DNA of 64,000 nucleotides from Trifolium pratense (Eukaryota > Streptophyta > Magnoliopsida > Fabales > Fabaceae), in the NCBI RefSeq assembly GCF_020283565.1, contig NC_060061.1:41763362-41827361 (forward strand). The letters run 5' to 3'. Shown here piece after piece: positions 1 to 12,000 of this stretch (position 1 is the stretch's first letter; each line of letters opens with the position of its first letter). The notes below the pieces were generated by a model, which was given only the letters and a program-made list of their open reading frames with translations, was not told where the DNA came from and searched no databases. The position numbers and the translations under genes were made by a program.

Positions 1-238
1 TCTTCAATGCACGATGTGCATTCCTCTGATTGTCTGTTGCATCTGCTGCTAATTCAGTGATAGCAGTTTCAACCACATCTTGTACTTCTTGAAACCCAAA
101 TATCACTTTCATTTGCTTATTCCATCGATCCCAATTGCTTGCATCAAGAATTGGCAATTTCCCACACCAAAACTGTTGCTGAGCGTTTCTAGTTGGCTTG
201 CCATCTTCTTCCTGAGTTAATTGATCAAATTGTAGTGA
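1..238 (-). pseudogene. Copia gag N-terminal fragment, cut by window edge
   Basis: The reverse strand has an open frame running off the left edge. It reads like the start of a plant Copia gag: a stretch LPILDASNWDRWNKQM followed by VIFGFQEVQDVVE, the usual pattern at the head of the gag (UBN2-type) domain. I find no ATG in this frame between the putative primer-binding site and the homology, so the start is missing or degraded. The rest of the element lies outside the window, so completeness cannot be judged. Confidence 0.7.
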
Positions 239-289
239 ATCTTGATCAATTCTTTAATGCCACGAACCTTGAGGCTCTAGATACCAGTT

Positions 290-595
290 TGTTAGAACTA
301 TGAACAATGAAAGGATGAATGTAAATGAACAAATTGTGAGAAAGAATGAGGGAAATGGGGTAACTTTATTAATGATCAATTGGAATAGGTTTTACAATGT
401 GTAGGCATGGTTTTATATACAACCATTTAGTTAGAATCATCTAACTATAGTTACTTGTTAACTAAGTAACTAACTCAACCAACTAATCCTACTCATCTCT
501 AACTAACTTTTGTTACTTGTTACACAAGTAACAACTTTTGCAACAACTAACTAACTACTTTCTTAACTAACTTTGAATTATTCTCAATAACTGTC
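290..595 (-). repeat. 5' LTR of the left-edge Copia element
   Basis: On the + strand the sequence gctctagatacca (about 273-285) is close to the reverse complement of the initiator-Met tRNA primer-binding site used by plant Copia elements. It is followed at 290 by TGTTAG, the expected LTR edge for a reverse-strand element. A TATA-like stretch (ttttatatac, about 411-420) is correctly oriented for a reverse-strand promoter. The outer edge near 595 (ctgtca) is an estimate, because the partner LTR is outside the window and the target duplication cannot be tested. Confidence 0.6.
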
Positions 596-599
596 ATGC

Positions 600-2540
600 A
601 CATAAACTTGCAATCAATTATCCCACCAAATCATAAAAATATCCCACAAAACTCACTAAAAAACGAGAATTTAATAAGTTTCTAACGTTATTAAAAATTA
701 ACAAACTCAAAAAGAAAAGAGTTAAGTTTTTCAAAATCAAGTAAAATTAAAATAAAATTACCACAATTTTACTCGATTTCACGATGAGTTAACTCGTTCG
801 AAATTGACTTTTTAACGAGTTTAACAAGAATGAATTTACCACCGATTTAAGACAATTTTCATTAACACTGGGCAATTTTACATGTTAACGCGTGATTTTG
901 ACAACCTCATATGCAATTAGTTATATAATATATTTGCATTAGCATGTTAATGTGAGTTTACGTAAGTATATCTTTTATTTTTACTCTTGTGTGTAAAAAG
1001 ATTTGAAAGAAAGAAGAAAAAAAAATGAGCCTGCAAAAGAATATATATGAACATGAAATCAGAGAAATAAATTAATATTGATGATGTTTCTCATTTAAGT
1101 TTTTTCTTTTGTCTTAAATGAAGTGGTAATTTTAAGTTTTAAACGGTGACTATTGGGATTTATGATTATCTAACAGATAACAAAATCTTATAAAAATTTA
1201 TTTGATTATTAAAACAAAATCAATTATTTGATACATAATATATATTATTTATTATCACATGACCTGCATGACTTCAAAAGATTCGTTTACTATTTCTAAC
1301 ATATATATATATTATTTATTATCACATGACCTACATGACTTCAAAAGATTTGTTTAATACAAGGAGAATTAGGGAGAATGAATTATTTTAAGAATATATT
1401 CATTTAATAACATGTTATGCATATTATTGGTTGGTGGTATTCTTAGTGATTGATATGCATGATTCAAATAATCATATTTAATTTAATACATGTGAATTAG
1501 AAAGAAAAAAAATTGTGTCTGATTTATTAATATTCAAAATTTAAATTTTAAATTTAGACTTCATAATTTATGGTTGGTGTCACGCATTTAGTCCGTTGGT
1601 AGTGTTCTTAGTTATTGATATGCATAACTCTGAAAGTCATATTTAATATATACGAGAATGATGAAAAATCAATATTTGTATATTATTTATCTAATATAAT
1701 TAAAAATTTATTTTATTTTTAATTTAAATTTCATGATATATTACTTGTGTTTTTATGTTTCTTTAATTAAAATTTGTAACTCTTTTAATTTTTAAATTAA
1801 AATTCTTATTTTTAAATTTTATTTTTAGACTAAGGTGATAATTACATCTACTTATACATACATATCCATGTCATTTTATATAAGATGTTAGACTTTTTAA
1901 CATACTCTCACACGTTCAACACTTCAATGTGAGACTCTATTTAACCTTATAAAATGTATATATTTTTTGAGATGAACAATATAATAAGAATTAAGGGCTA
2001 AAAGCTCAAGAAAACTTGCAACGTGGGAAGAAAAACAATAGTTGAAGAAAATCAATAAAATGGTAAAAATGACGCATATAATACTATCAAACTAGAGTCT
2101 AAATTTAGTGAAGTGATTAACAATTTAATTTGCTCTCAAAACACATGGGACTAGGAGAAAGTTTTACACTTACAATGCATCAAAAGAATCATATTCAACG
2201 GAAACACATTTATTTTAAGATGAATCAAAGTTCCAAATTTTATTAGAAGATGTACCACTTTAATGCTGACCCCTAGGAGATGTTGACTTAACTATCACTA
2301 TCATGATACATAGTGAACCTACAAATAAAGTAATACATATAAATAGGTTGCTTGTAAATTAGTTGTAACCGCAACGCCAGCATTGTAACGGCCAGGGGAA
2401 CAACCTGCCGGTTGAGTTTGGAACTCAAAAAACTCCTTCTTGCTTGCTCCAACTATGACCAACAAATTGGCCTTTGGCCTTTTATTAATATATATATATA
2501 TATTGGATTATTGTGATACAGAAACAAAGTTCAAAGTTTC
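600..2540. other. AT-rich gene-free stretch
   Basis: I see no credible coding region, RNA gene or full transposon here. A run of about 45 bases (tattatttattatcacatgac, then cttcaaaagatt) appears twice, around 1246-1292 and 1309-1352, a local direct duplication. A short (TA)n run lies at about 2490-2503. Confidence 0.5.
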
Positions 2541-2544
2541 TATT

Positions 2545-2722
2545 GCCGTTAACGATGATTATAATTTCCGTCAGGGAACTTTGTGGGATACATAAGGTAT
2601 GTTCTTTCTTCCCAACCGGGTCTTTTTATACATAGGAGCCACAACTCGAACGTCTAACCATCTGTTTAAGGGAACCAAAACCCTTACTACTTGTACTAAT
2701 TCATTGGCGGACTTTTATTAAT
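2545..2722 (-). mobile_element. tRNA-derived SINE, family A, copy 1
   Basis: The reverse complement reads a pol III-like head (tacaagtagtaagggttttgg, then gttcgagttgtgg as a degraded B box) and a body matching two other copies in this window, at 21186-21365 and 47791-47932. Shared landmarks are the AAGGGTTTTGGTTC block, the GTTCGA B-box core and a tail with CCTTATGTATCCCAC. Edges are approximate. Confidence 0.65.
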
Positions 2723-3011
2723 TTTATTCAATCATAGTAGTAAAGTACATATTTGTAACCATCTTTGTAGAACTCAATAAAATAACACACTCATGTCTCT
2801 TATTTTAACAACAACTAGCATCTATCCTACTTGGAATTTTCAACTTCAATCACAAGTTTCATGCTACATACTATAACCATATGCCAGCCCAGAAACACTC
2901 CTAAAAAGAAGAGCACTAATAGTCAAATCTAGTAGAGAGAAAAAAAAAAGTCCACATTATTATTGTAACACCAAATTCCAAGTACAGATAATGAGGCACC
3001 ATATTCATTCC

Positions 3012-3019
3012 TATAAAAT
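3012..3019 (+). promoter_or_regulatory. Probable TATA box of the PRISE-type reductase gene
   Basis: TATAAAAT lies 43 bases upstream of the ATG at 3062, implying a very short 5' leader of roughly 15-20 bases. It is assigned from position and match to the plant TATA consensus only. Confidence 0.5.
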
Positions 3020-3061
3020 GGTTCAATTTAGAAGTTAAGATACAAAGCACCCTTTAGGACA

Positions 3062-4186
3062 ATGGCAGCTACAAAGGAGAAAAAAAGTGTTGCCATAATT
3101 TTTGGGGTCACTGGACTTGTTGGTAGAGAGTTAGCTAAAAAACTACTTTTAGAATCTTCTTGGAAAGTTTATGGTATAGCTAGAAATCAAGATACACTAC
3201 CAAACACCCTTTTAAGCCCTTCTTATAATTTCATTTCTTGTGATTTGCTTAACCCTTTAGAGACTCAAAAAAAGCTATCTTCATTACAAGATGTCACACA
3301 TGTATTTTGGGTCACATGGGCTAGTCAATTTCCATTAGACACACAAGAAAGTTGTGACCAAAACAAAGCCATGATGTCAAATGCTTTGGATTCTTTACTC
3401 TCAAATGCTAAGAATCTAAAGCATGTTTCACTTCAAACAGGAACAAAACATTATGTTTCACTTCAAGCACCTTTTGATGAACAAAAGAAATTGTACTATT
3501 ACAAAGAAGAATTTCCAAGAATGAGTAGTGGCACAAATTTCTACTATGCATTGGAGGATTTGCTTATAGAGAAATTAAATGGTAAGGTTTATTGGTCAGT
3601 GCATAGGCCTGGTTTATTATTTGGAAATTCAATTAGATCATTTTACAATTTTATGGGTAGTTTATGTGTTTATGGGTCTATTTGTAAAAAATTAAAGATC
3701 CCTTTTGTGTTTGGAGGGACAAAAGAATGTTGGGAAGAACCATACATTGATGGGTCAGATGCTAGGCTTGTAGCTGACCAACATATTTGGGCAGCTACAA
3801 AAAGTTCTATAGTTTCAACTAATGGACAAGCTTTTAATTCAATTAATGGCCCAAGTTTCACTTGGAAGGAAATTTGGCCAATTGTTGGGAAAAAACTTGG
3901 TGTTCAAGTTCCTCAAGAAATGGTTGTGGGAAATTTTTTGTATTCAAAAGCTATGTTTGAGAAGCAACAAGTTTGGGAAGAGATTGTGGAGGAAAATGGG
4001 TTGGTGAAAACAAAAGTTGAAAATTTAGCTAATTGGGAATTTTTAGATGCTTTATTTAGATTCCCTTTTAAACTTATGGGGAGTAGAGATAAAGTTGAGG
4101 AGTTTGGTTTTGGTGCAAGGTATAAGACATTGAATTCAATTTTGTATTGGATTGATTGTATGAGAGATGAGAAGGTGATTCCTTAA
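3062..4186 (+). CDS. PRISE-type enone reductase (progesterone 5-beta-reductase / iridoid synthase-like)
   Basis: This 374-residue short-chain dehydrogenase/reductase is encoded by one open exon. Near the N-terminus is the NADPH-binding GVTGLVG loop (residues 15-21). The PRISE signatures follow: TGTKHY with the active-site Lys at about 129, and NFYYALED with the active-site Tyr at 161 or 162, then [10 protein letters not shown]. Length is close to the usual 380-390 for the family. Members reduce activated C=C bonds of enones, such as steroid enones, small enones and, in some lineages, 8-oxogeranial; the substrate cannot be read from sequence. No signal peptide or membrane segment is seen, so it is probably cytosolic. 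The ATG at 3062 is the first in frame and lies just downstream of a TATA box. Family is confident, substrate is not. Confidence 0.93.
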   Translation: MAATKEKKSVAIIFGVTGLVGRELAKKLLLESSWKVYGIARNQDTLPNTLLSPSYNFISCDLLNPLETQKKLSSLQDVTHVFWVTWASQFPLDTQESCDQNKAMMSNALDSLLSNAKNLKHVSLQTGTKHYVSLQAPFDEQKKLYYYKEEFPRMSSGTNFYYALEDLLIEKLNGKVYWSVHRPGLLFGNSIRSFYNFMGSLCVYGSICKKLKIPFVFGGTKECWEEPYIDGSDARLVADQHIWAATKSSIVSTNGQAFNSINGPSFTWKEIWPIVGKKLGVQVPQEMVVGNFLYSKAMFEKQQVWEEIVEENGLVKTKVENLANWEFLDALFRFPFKLMGSRDKVEEFGFGARYKTLNSILYWIDCMRDEKVIP

Positions 4187-4189
4187 TTA

Positions 4190-5515
4190 GAGTCTTATTG
4201 CTACATTTTTTTCACTACTATCTAGTTTTACCGGACCTCTTAATCTGGTTTGGATCAGTTCTGACATTAAGTGATTCAAATCTCCTTCAAATAGCAATTG
4301 CGGAAATTGAACCGTTATCATACTTCCAACCTCCTTGTTGCTACATCTATTTGACTTCAATTGGGAGTGTTTGGTATTAGAAATTTATGGAGCACCACAA
4401 ACATGGGCTTTTTCTTAAAGAAATTTAGTGGCAACGTGTTGTTTTCATGTGCTTGTTAAAGTTTCCCTTTATTGTTGCTTAGTTTACTGGTTTATATTAT
4501 ATAAATATGGGATTTTTAATTTAATAATGTATACCTTCTTTTGCACATCATTGTCCCCTTATATGTCACTTATTTATGGCCACAAGTGGGGATATGGCTT
4601 TGTCTTCTTCATTCAATGGAAATAACATAATGTTTTTTGTGGCCTATCTTTTTTATAAAATGAAGAAAAAAAATTAAATGAGTCGAATTTAAAACCTTCT
4701 CAAGGTAAATATCAAGATTTAAAAAGTATTATCAGATATATTTAAAGATTATTCATCAACAAAATTGTCACAACGACAATGAAAATTAAACTTATGTTCT
4801 TACGTGATATAAATGAACTATTAAATGCCAAGCCTGTTTGGCAAAAATGTATACTATTCATTTATCTTGTTTTGACCATATTTTTTTAATAATATATAAA
4901 TGTAAATATTAGTATATAAAATCTTGTTCAATTTATTTTGATGAGTATTTTTAAAATATTAAATTTTTATAACCATTAAAAATATTAATGATCAAAATTA
5001 TGCATTGATGTACGTGTAATGGTCAAACAAGACCTTATAATTAGGTAGTATTTATTAACCAGTCCAACTTACGTTGATAGGGTGTTTTTATTTTTTTATA
5101 TAAGAATTGGCTGGTGTCTTTGACAATCACTTTTCACAAATTCTATTTTTTTTTTTTTATCTTTTTCTTTGAGCAGTATTCCATGAACATAATTAATAAA
5201 ATACATTGTATAATCTAATACTATACACGGTTTATTTATGGGTACAGATAGATTTTTTATTGCAGGATACAGGACACAGGTAGTTGGTTTTTGTCTTTTC
5301 TTCTGGCCAATTATAAAAATTAAATGGTTTAAAATTGGAGGTCAATGCCATTAAAAAATGCCAAGTTTGTATTATCACAATACACAAGTGACATCCCTTG
5401 CCATGGTGCGACCAACTACATTCGTTATTACAAACTACTACAACTACATTGTCAATATATAGCATTATTATTAAAACTATAAGCTTATGAATTTACTATT
5501 AGACAACCTCTACCG
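4190..5515. other. 3' flank and AT-rich spacer
   Basis: Just downstream of the reductase stop there are short open frames up to about 65 codons, but they have no codon bias, start context or family motif. The rest is AT-rich sequence with poly-T runs. I see no gene. Confidence 0.5.
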
Positions 5516-5517
5516 AC

Positions 5518-5610
5518 TTTAGGGGCTGAAACCACTTGATGCCAGAACTGACCCCTGAATCAGATTGTGGTCCGGCGAACTGGAAACTGGTGGTGGTAAA
5601 AAAAGGTCAA
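5518..5610 (+). mobile_element. SINE family B, 3' part
   Basis: The segment ggctgaaaccacttgatgcc, then cagaactgacccctgaatcagatt and gaaactggtggtgg, matches the 3' body of the SINE split by the Copia insertion at 37.4/44.4 kb and the copy at 7044-7162. The pol III head is absent, so this is a 5'-truncated copy. Confidence 0.6.
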
Positions 5611-6084
5611 GAGTGAATCTGATACACGTCCGAGTAAGCACAATGCAACAATCCAATTCGAGGATGGACAACTCCAGATATTTGAGAGGTTAAGAAGTAA
5701 ACAAAACAAAAAAAATGGAGGAATGAACCCAATTTTCTGACAATCATTATTACAATTTACAAGCTAAGATGAAATTTAAAGGAAGGAAAAATAACTAACT
5801 CAGCCATAGTGGCAATGGATCCGCAAAATACGTAAACGAAATAACAAAATGATTATTCCCTTTTAACAAGATATAGAAGCTTCTCTTGCCTTCCTTCCAA
5901 ATCACATCTTTTTGGCTTTTCTTGTTTTTGTTGTCGTGCAGTCCTTGAGCCGCGCTGGACGTCCTTGGCTCGCGTTTCTCATGAGCCGACTTATTCCCTT
6001 CGATATCATGAGACTTGTCTTTGGACTTATGTGAACTTGTATCAGTAGCTTCTCGTCTTATATATCAACGGCTACATTCTTCGA

Positions 6085-9000
6085 TCATCTCTTTTGGAAA
6101 TTCAATACTTTAACCGATATAGCAAAGGAACCAAAGAAGAATATAACAAAGCCAACAAGCACAAATGCTGAAATCCACACTGCTGAAACTCCATTAATTG
6201 TATCATCATACCCAAGTGAAACAGATATATATTGTTTCACAGTTCCCTTAAATCCCGGTCCTTCAATTATATCTTGTACATCTCCGAATTGAGATGTTAT
6301 GATACCGCGAAGTGTCCAAGAAACTGGACAGAGATAATGGAACCAAAGCCAATATCCAGGAATATACTGAAACATTGCAAGACTCATTATCATTAAGACA
6401 AGAAAAAAATGTTGATATATCTAAAGATACGGAATTGGATCCCCTACGGCTGTTGCATGATGCAGTGGCCATGAAGTGAGGGACCATTAAATCTAGTGAG
6501 ACTCTCACTAAATCTAATGGTCCCCACGGCCTCTGCATCGTGCAACTGTTGTAGAGGATACTTGTATTTGTTTTATTAATTTACTCACCGCTTTTGGAAT
6601 AATAAAACCTGAAACAAGATTCCATAGAGAGTAAAATGCAGAAGAAGTAACAGCTGCGAGATGTTGGGTAGGTGTAAGACCAACAGCCATGATGCCGTAA
6701 AATGTGAAATAGGTAAATGTGAGGAACATGAACCAAAGATATAGTATAAACTTTCCTGCATTAGAGAAGAAGAATAAAATATTACATTAGTACTTATCCA
6801 AGGACACATTTTTAAGATGTAAATTTTAGGAGGATCCTAAATCCATGATGCAGGAAGCATTTCGACAGGGAAACTCGAGATCTTACCAAAATTCCTTTCA
6901 AAACCCATCATGAAATATGTCATTATACCAAATACTAATGTCTGAACAACTTGGTATGGGATTTCCACCAGCCCCTGTTAATAAGATTAAGTAATAATGA
7001 TAAACAATATGCACATGAAACTTTAAAATCAATTTTCAAGACACCAATCGTTAGTTGGTCCAGTAGTGATTGGTGCTAGAACCATTTGATGTCAGAACTG
7101 ACCTCCAAACCAGATTAGGTGGTCCAGTGTGCCGGATACTGGTGGTGAAAAACCAAAAAAAAAAGAAAATCAATTTTCAAGACATTGACAGAACTAGCTA
7201 TATACCTGAGCTAATGCATAAGCAATTGGAGAGTACATTCCAGCTGCTTTCTCTCTATAAAACACTGTCCTTTCGACTGATACAACCGGTTGTACAGAAG
7301 ATGCATTTTTCACCCCAAGGAACAATAATGAAGAAAAATAGGCACCCATAATTACCATCACTTGTTGAGTTGTTTCTCTGTACAATATCCAGTGGCATGG
7401 TTATTATTATCATTACTTTTGTTGCCTTTCTTATAACAAATGAAATCATAAACGATTCATACCTTTTTGAACCAATATTCCAAAATATCGAACCTAATAA
7501 CAAAGCGGACAATATTGTAAAAAACATCCTTATTGCATTGTATGATGGATTTCTCCAATACAAAATATTCTGCTTCCATAAACACTTTTCAAATTGTGAC
7601 CATGTATTTTGTGAATACAGTGTGGCAAACTTCAATGGTTGTGAGTCAGGAGATGGTTGTTCGTATTGTCTAATCGCAGCTTCCACCGACCTGAAGTAAA
7701 ATGATGTGATACAGCAATTATTCTCACATGCAAAACATTCTTTTATGTACATATAAGATTGTAACTTGTTGATTGTTATGTTCCTCAAATAAGACATATG
7801 CTATTGTCATTAGGACACATGAGAATAGATAAAGTTACCGGAATTGTTCAGAATTTTCGTAAACATCTGTAAAGTCTACACCAATTTTTTCTTCAATAGC
7901 AGGTGTGGTAACCTCAAGCATCCAAGTAGCTGGATTGTAGCCACTGGAAATTGGGGAGATTCCATTGATACTCTGATAAAAAAAATAGGAAAAGCAAATT
8001 ATGATCCTTACACAACTAGGAAATGAGAATGAAGAAAATTATACAAGAAATAATTGAAAGGAAGTGTCACCTGAAAATAATTTATCATCACATTTGATTG
8101 GTTACCAATCTTCCCCCCATAGATAACTTGTCCTCCACGTTTCATAAGAAGTAACTGAGAAAGAATAATAAATAATCAAAGCTACTTAATTATCATTTAT
8201 AGAAATATTAAATTGGTTAGAAAATATAGTACAAATACTTGGAAAAACTAACCTCATCAAATGCTTCGAATATATCAATACTTGGTTGATGTATAGTACA
8301 AACAACAGTTCTTCCAGTATCAACCGTATTGCGAACAGTTCTCATAACAATGGCAGCCGCACGTGCATCAAGTCCGGAAGTAGGTTCATCCATGAAAATT
8401 ATAGAAGGGTTTGCAACAAGTTCCACTGCAATTGTCAATCTCTTTCTCTGCTCTGTTGATAAGCCAGAAGTGCCGGCCATTCCAACTATAGCATGTCTTA
8501 AACTATCAAGTTCAACTAGTTTCATTACTTGTTCAACAAATTCCTTCAAAACAAGTATTACATTAGTGAATTATTATTGGAAATAATTACTTGTTCAACA
8601 ATTAATCATAAGATAACAAGACTTATGGAGGAACTTACTTGCTTTTTATCGTTGCCCACTTCTTTTGGAAGCCGTAATGATGCAGAAAACCATAGAGACT
8701 CCTGAACTGTCATTTGAGGAGAATGTATGTCATTTTGCTCAACGTATCCGGCTATTCTGGCGAATGTGTGTTGCACTTTCGGATAACCAGATATTTTAAT
8801 ATCACCCTCAATATATCCTCCTGTTTTCCTTCCTGCAAGCACATCCATCAAAGTGGTTTTCCCAGCTCCACTTGATCCCATTAATGCCGTAAGTACACCA
8901 GGTGCAAAAACACCGCTCACATTTGATAGAAGCTTCAACCTAGTTTCTGTTACACCTTGTTTTCTTATCTCTGGAGGCATATCGACATAATAATTGACAT

Positions 9001-12000
9001 TGTGGAAGGTCATTGTCAATGGTTCAAAAGGAAGAATCATTCCTTTCTTTTTGGAACTTTTTGTTGATTCATTATCAACTTTATCAGAACTATTTTGTGA
9101 GTCCTCATCCTGAGAAACTGCTCTTGGTTTTGTGAGTGCTGTGGCATGCAAAGATAAGATAAGATATCAACAACCGCATATACTAAAAGAACTTGCATTG
9201 ATTAAAATGGCAATATGAAGAAGAAATTGCTCGAAACTTACGGTTCAAATAGGTCAGTGCCAAAGTGGTCAAGATGTTGAAAACTAATGTGTAGAGTGCT
9301 AAAACTCCCAAACTAATCCAAAACCAGTAATCTTCGATTGGTAAATTGAACGATTTGAGTATATTGTGACCAACTGTGTCGGTTCCTAAAGCCGAAGGCT
9401 AAAGAAGAATGTTTCAATGATTCCGTAAATCTTTTTATAAATTATAGGCAAAAATTATAACATAGAAAACTAAAATTTAGTTAGCATGCATAAAGTACCT
9501 CTTCCCATCTTGTGGCAGTAAATTCATTGACTGAAATTGCTCTTTGTCCGTAATTAAGAGGTGATAACCAATAACCCCAAGCCCACCATGGCTTAATCAT
9601 ACCTGAAAAACTCAACCAAAGTCAGCAACAACATCATAGTAATATGTATATGTGTGCTTTTTATCCTATTAATAAGTCTCACATCGGTTGCGAGATGGCC
9701 TGAACATATGTTTATAAAGTAGAGGCAATCTTCACCTTACAAGCCGGAAAACTCAACCCTACAAAACCGGCTTGTAAGGTGAGGATTGCCTCTACTTTAA
9801 CACATATTTTCAGGCCATCTTGCAACTGATGTGAGACTTCTTAACATATCCAATATTGTTTTTGGTGAAGCAAACCTTTTGGGATAACAAATCCTCCCAG
9901 CAAGAATAAAATCATCAATGCACCCGAACTGACTGTATTAGCAACGATCATATCACGTCCGAGAGCAGCCATAAGCCGAAAGAGGCCTAATGCCATTTGG
10001 TGCACCCAGAACAACAAAAACATGTATCGGAAGAACCTAAATTTTAAAGATTTGTCAGGTGTGAAATCCCATTGCATTCGAGGAGTCAATGATTTGTTGG
10101 GAATTCCGGATATTAATCGAAATAAAAAGAGTATGTACGAGTTTCAAAAGAAGCATAAACAAAAAAATCATAACAAAGTATGAATGTAGAATTAAATACC
10201 TCCCAACACCAGGAGCAAATCCAATGGTATAGTATACAACACAAGTCCACACAACAGCTTCCATAATGGAATAAGGTATTTGAAGAATCCATGTTGACAA
10301 TGTCCATGACCATGTTCGATAAAATAAATTTCCTCTTTGTTTATAAAAGACAGGTAGCCGAAATATCAGAAGAGACAACTCAGAAGTCCCATTAAACAAC
10401 ATGTGCACCAGTGCATAAAATAGTGAAGATTGGTAGAGATTTCCATAAACTTCGTTTTTAGGATAATTTTTTATTTGTAGGAACATCGTGGACACGACAA
10501 ATCCAACAAATGCAACCTATGACAACATGAGAAATTTGTCAAACATCGAATTATTGGAAGAGGCCATCAAAAGATAAACAAATGAAAACATATTACAGAA
10601 GCAAATGTAGGTTCATAACTGTTTAATCAAGTTGGTATGTACCTGACCGGTTCTGAAAATGTAAAGAAATCTATTTCTGTTGAGCAAAGTCAATTCTCGC
10701 GACAAACAAGCCTTAAAAAGATCATAATTTGAGACAGCAAAATTTTTTTTAGGCAAAGCTGAAGGATGACTTTTTGATTTATCATAGGGAGCAGTATACA
10801 TAGCTTCCATAGACTTTCCAAATTTGGAATTTCTAAAGGCTTCTGCAATCTCTGGTACCGAAATATATTCATATGGCTTTGACGAATCAGCCCAGTATTG
10901 TGCTTGATCTTTTTTAGATGTTACCTGGTATATGAAAATACCAAGTTAAGAAAATAACTTCAAAAATCATTTTACCAATCACCATTAAAGAGAGATAAAA
11001 AGAGTTTTAAAATACCTCTTGAAGAAAATCTGCAACCCCTTTGCGCGGTGGGAGTTTGAAATTTAATGATTCGAAAAACTCTACCACATTTTCTCTAGGA
11101 CCTTGATATACTATATGTCCATCAGATAAAAGTATTATATCATCAAAGAGCTCAAATGTCTCTGGTGCAGGTTGAAGAAGAGCCATTAGTACAGTAGCTT
11201 CCATTTGATGAACAAAATTTCTTAGGCATTTTACTATTTGGAATGTTGTAGAGCTATCAAGTCCAGTTGATATTTCATCCATAAACAAAGTTTTTCTTGG
11301 TCCCACAATCATTTCTCCTGAAAGAAAACAAATTAAATGCAAAAACAATTTCATTAGTTGCTAGAACTATTCAACTAATGTATTCTGATTATTTCAAATT
11401 ATTACTATTGTCGGCGTGTCAGCGTTAGTGTTGTGTCGTCTGATGTTTGTGTCAGTGCTTTATAGCTTTTCTATATGTTATCATGAGGTGCTTATCAAAA
11501 TACATTGAAAACACATTGTACATTATTTTTAGGGCCTATTTGGTGCGCATGATATGATAGTATATAACACAGGATAAAAATATGATAAGATATAAGCAGG
11601 ATAACAGTATCCTATCATGTGTTTGATGCACACCGGATAACAAATACTTTCTGTCATAAACTTACTTCAAATAAACTCTTCAAAATGCCGATAAAAAGCT
11701 TAATAATAGGCCACTACTAGAGACTACAATAAATTCCTAGAGAAATGAGAGAAATCACCTGTTGTCACTCTCTTCTTTTGGCCACCAGATATCCCCCTTA
11801 TCATATCACTACCAACAACAGTATCAGAACATACATCAAGACCAAGTACTTTCAGAATATAATCTGTCATCACATTGTGCCTTTTGCCACCAACACATGA
11901 TGCCTGTTAAGTTAAATCAATTTCAAAAACAACGTCTTTCGGATTTAGGATGCATGCATAATTTTCATATACATTTGAAACCAACCTTCATAAATGCATG

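Noticed and set aside
7070..7351. 93-codon forward frame
   Set aside because: It spans a SINE remnant and antisense of transporter exon 19; there is no protein family signal.
8973..8990. Defect in NBD2 signature (LSTEQ instead of LSGGQ)
   Set aside because: This divergence is the normal state in plant full-size PDR transporters. The motif is encoded near 8447-8461; it is not a mutation of this gene.
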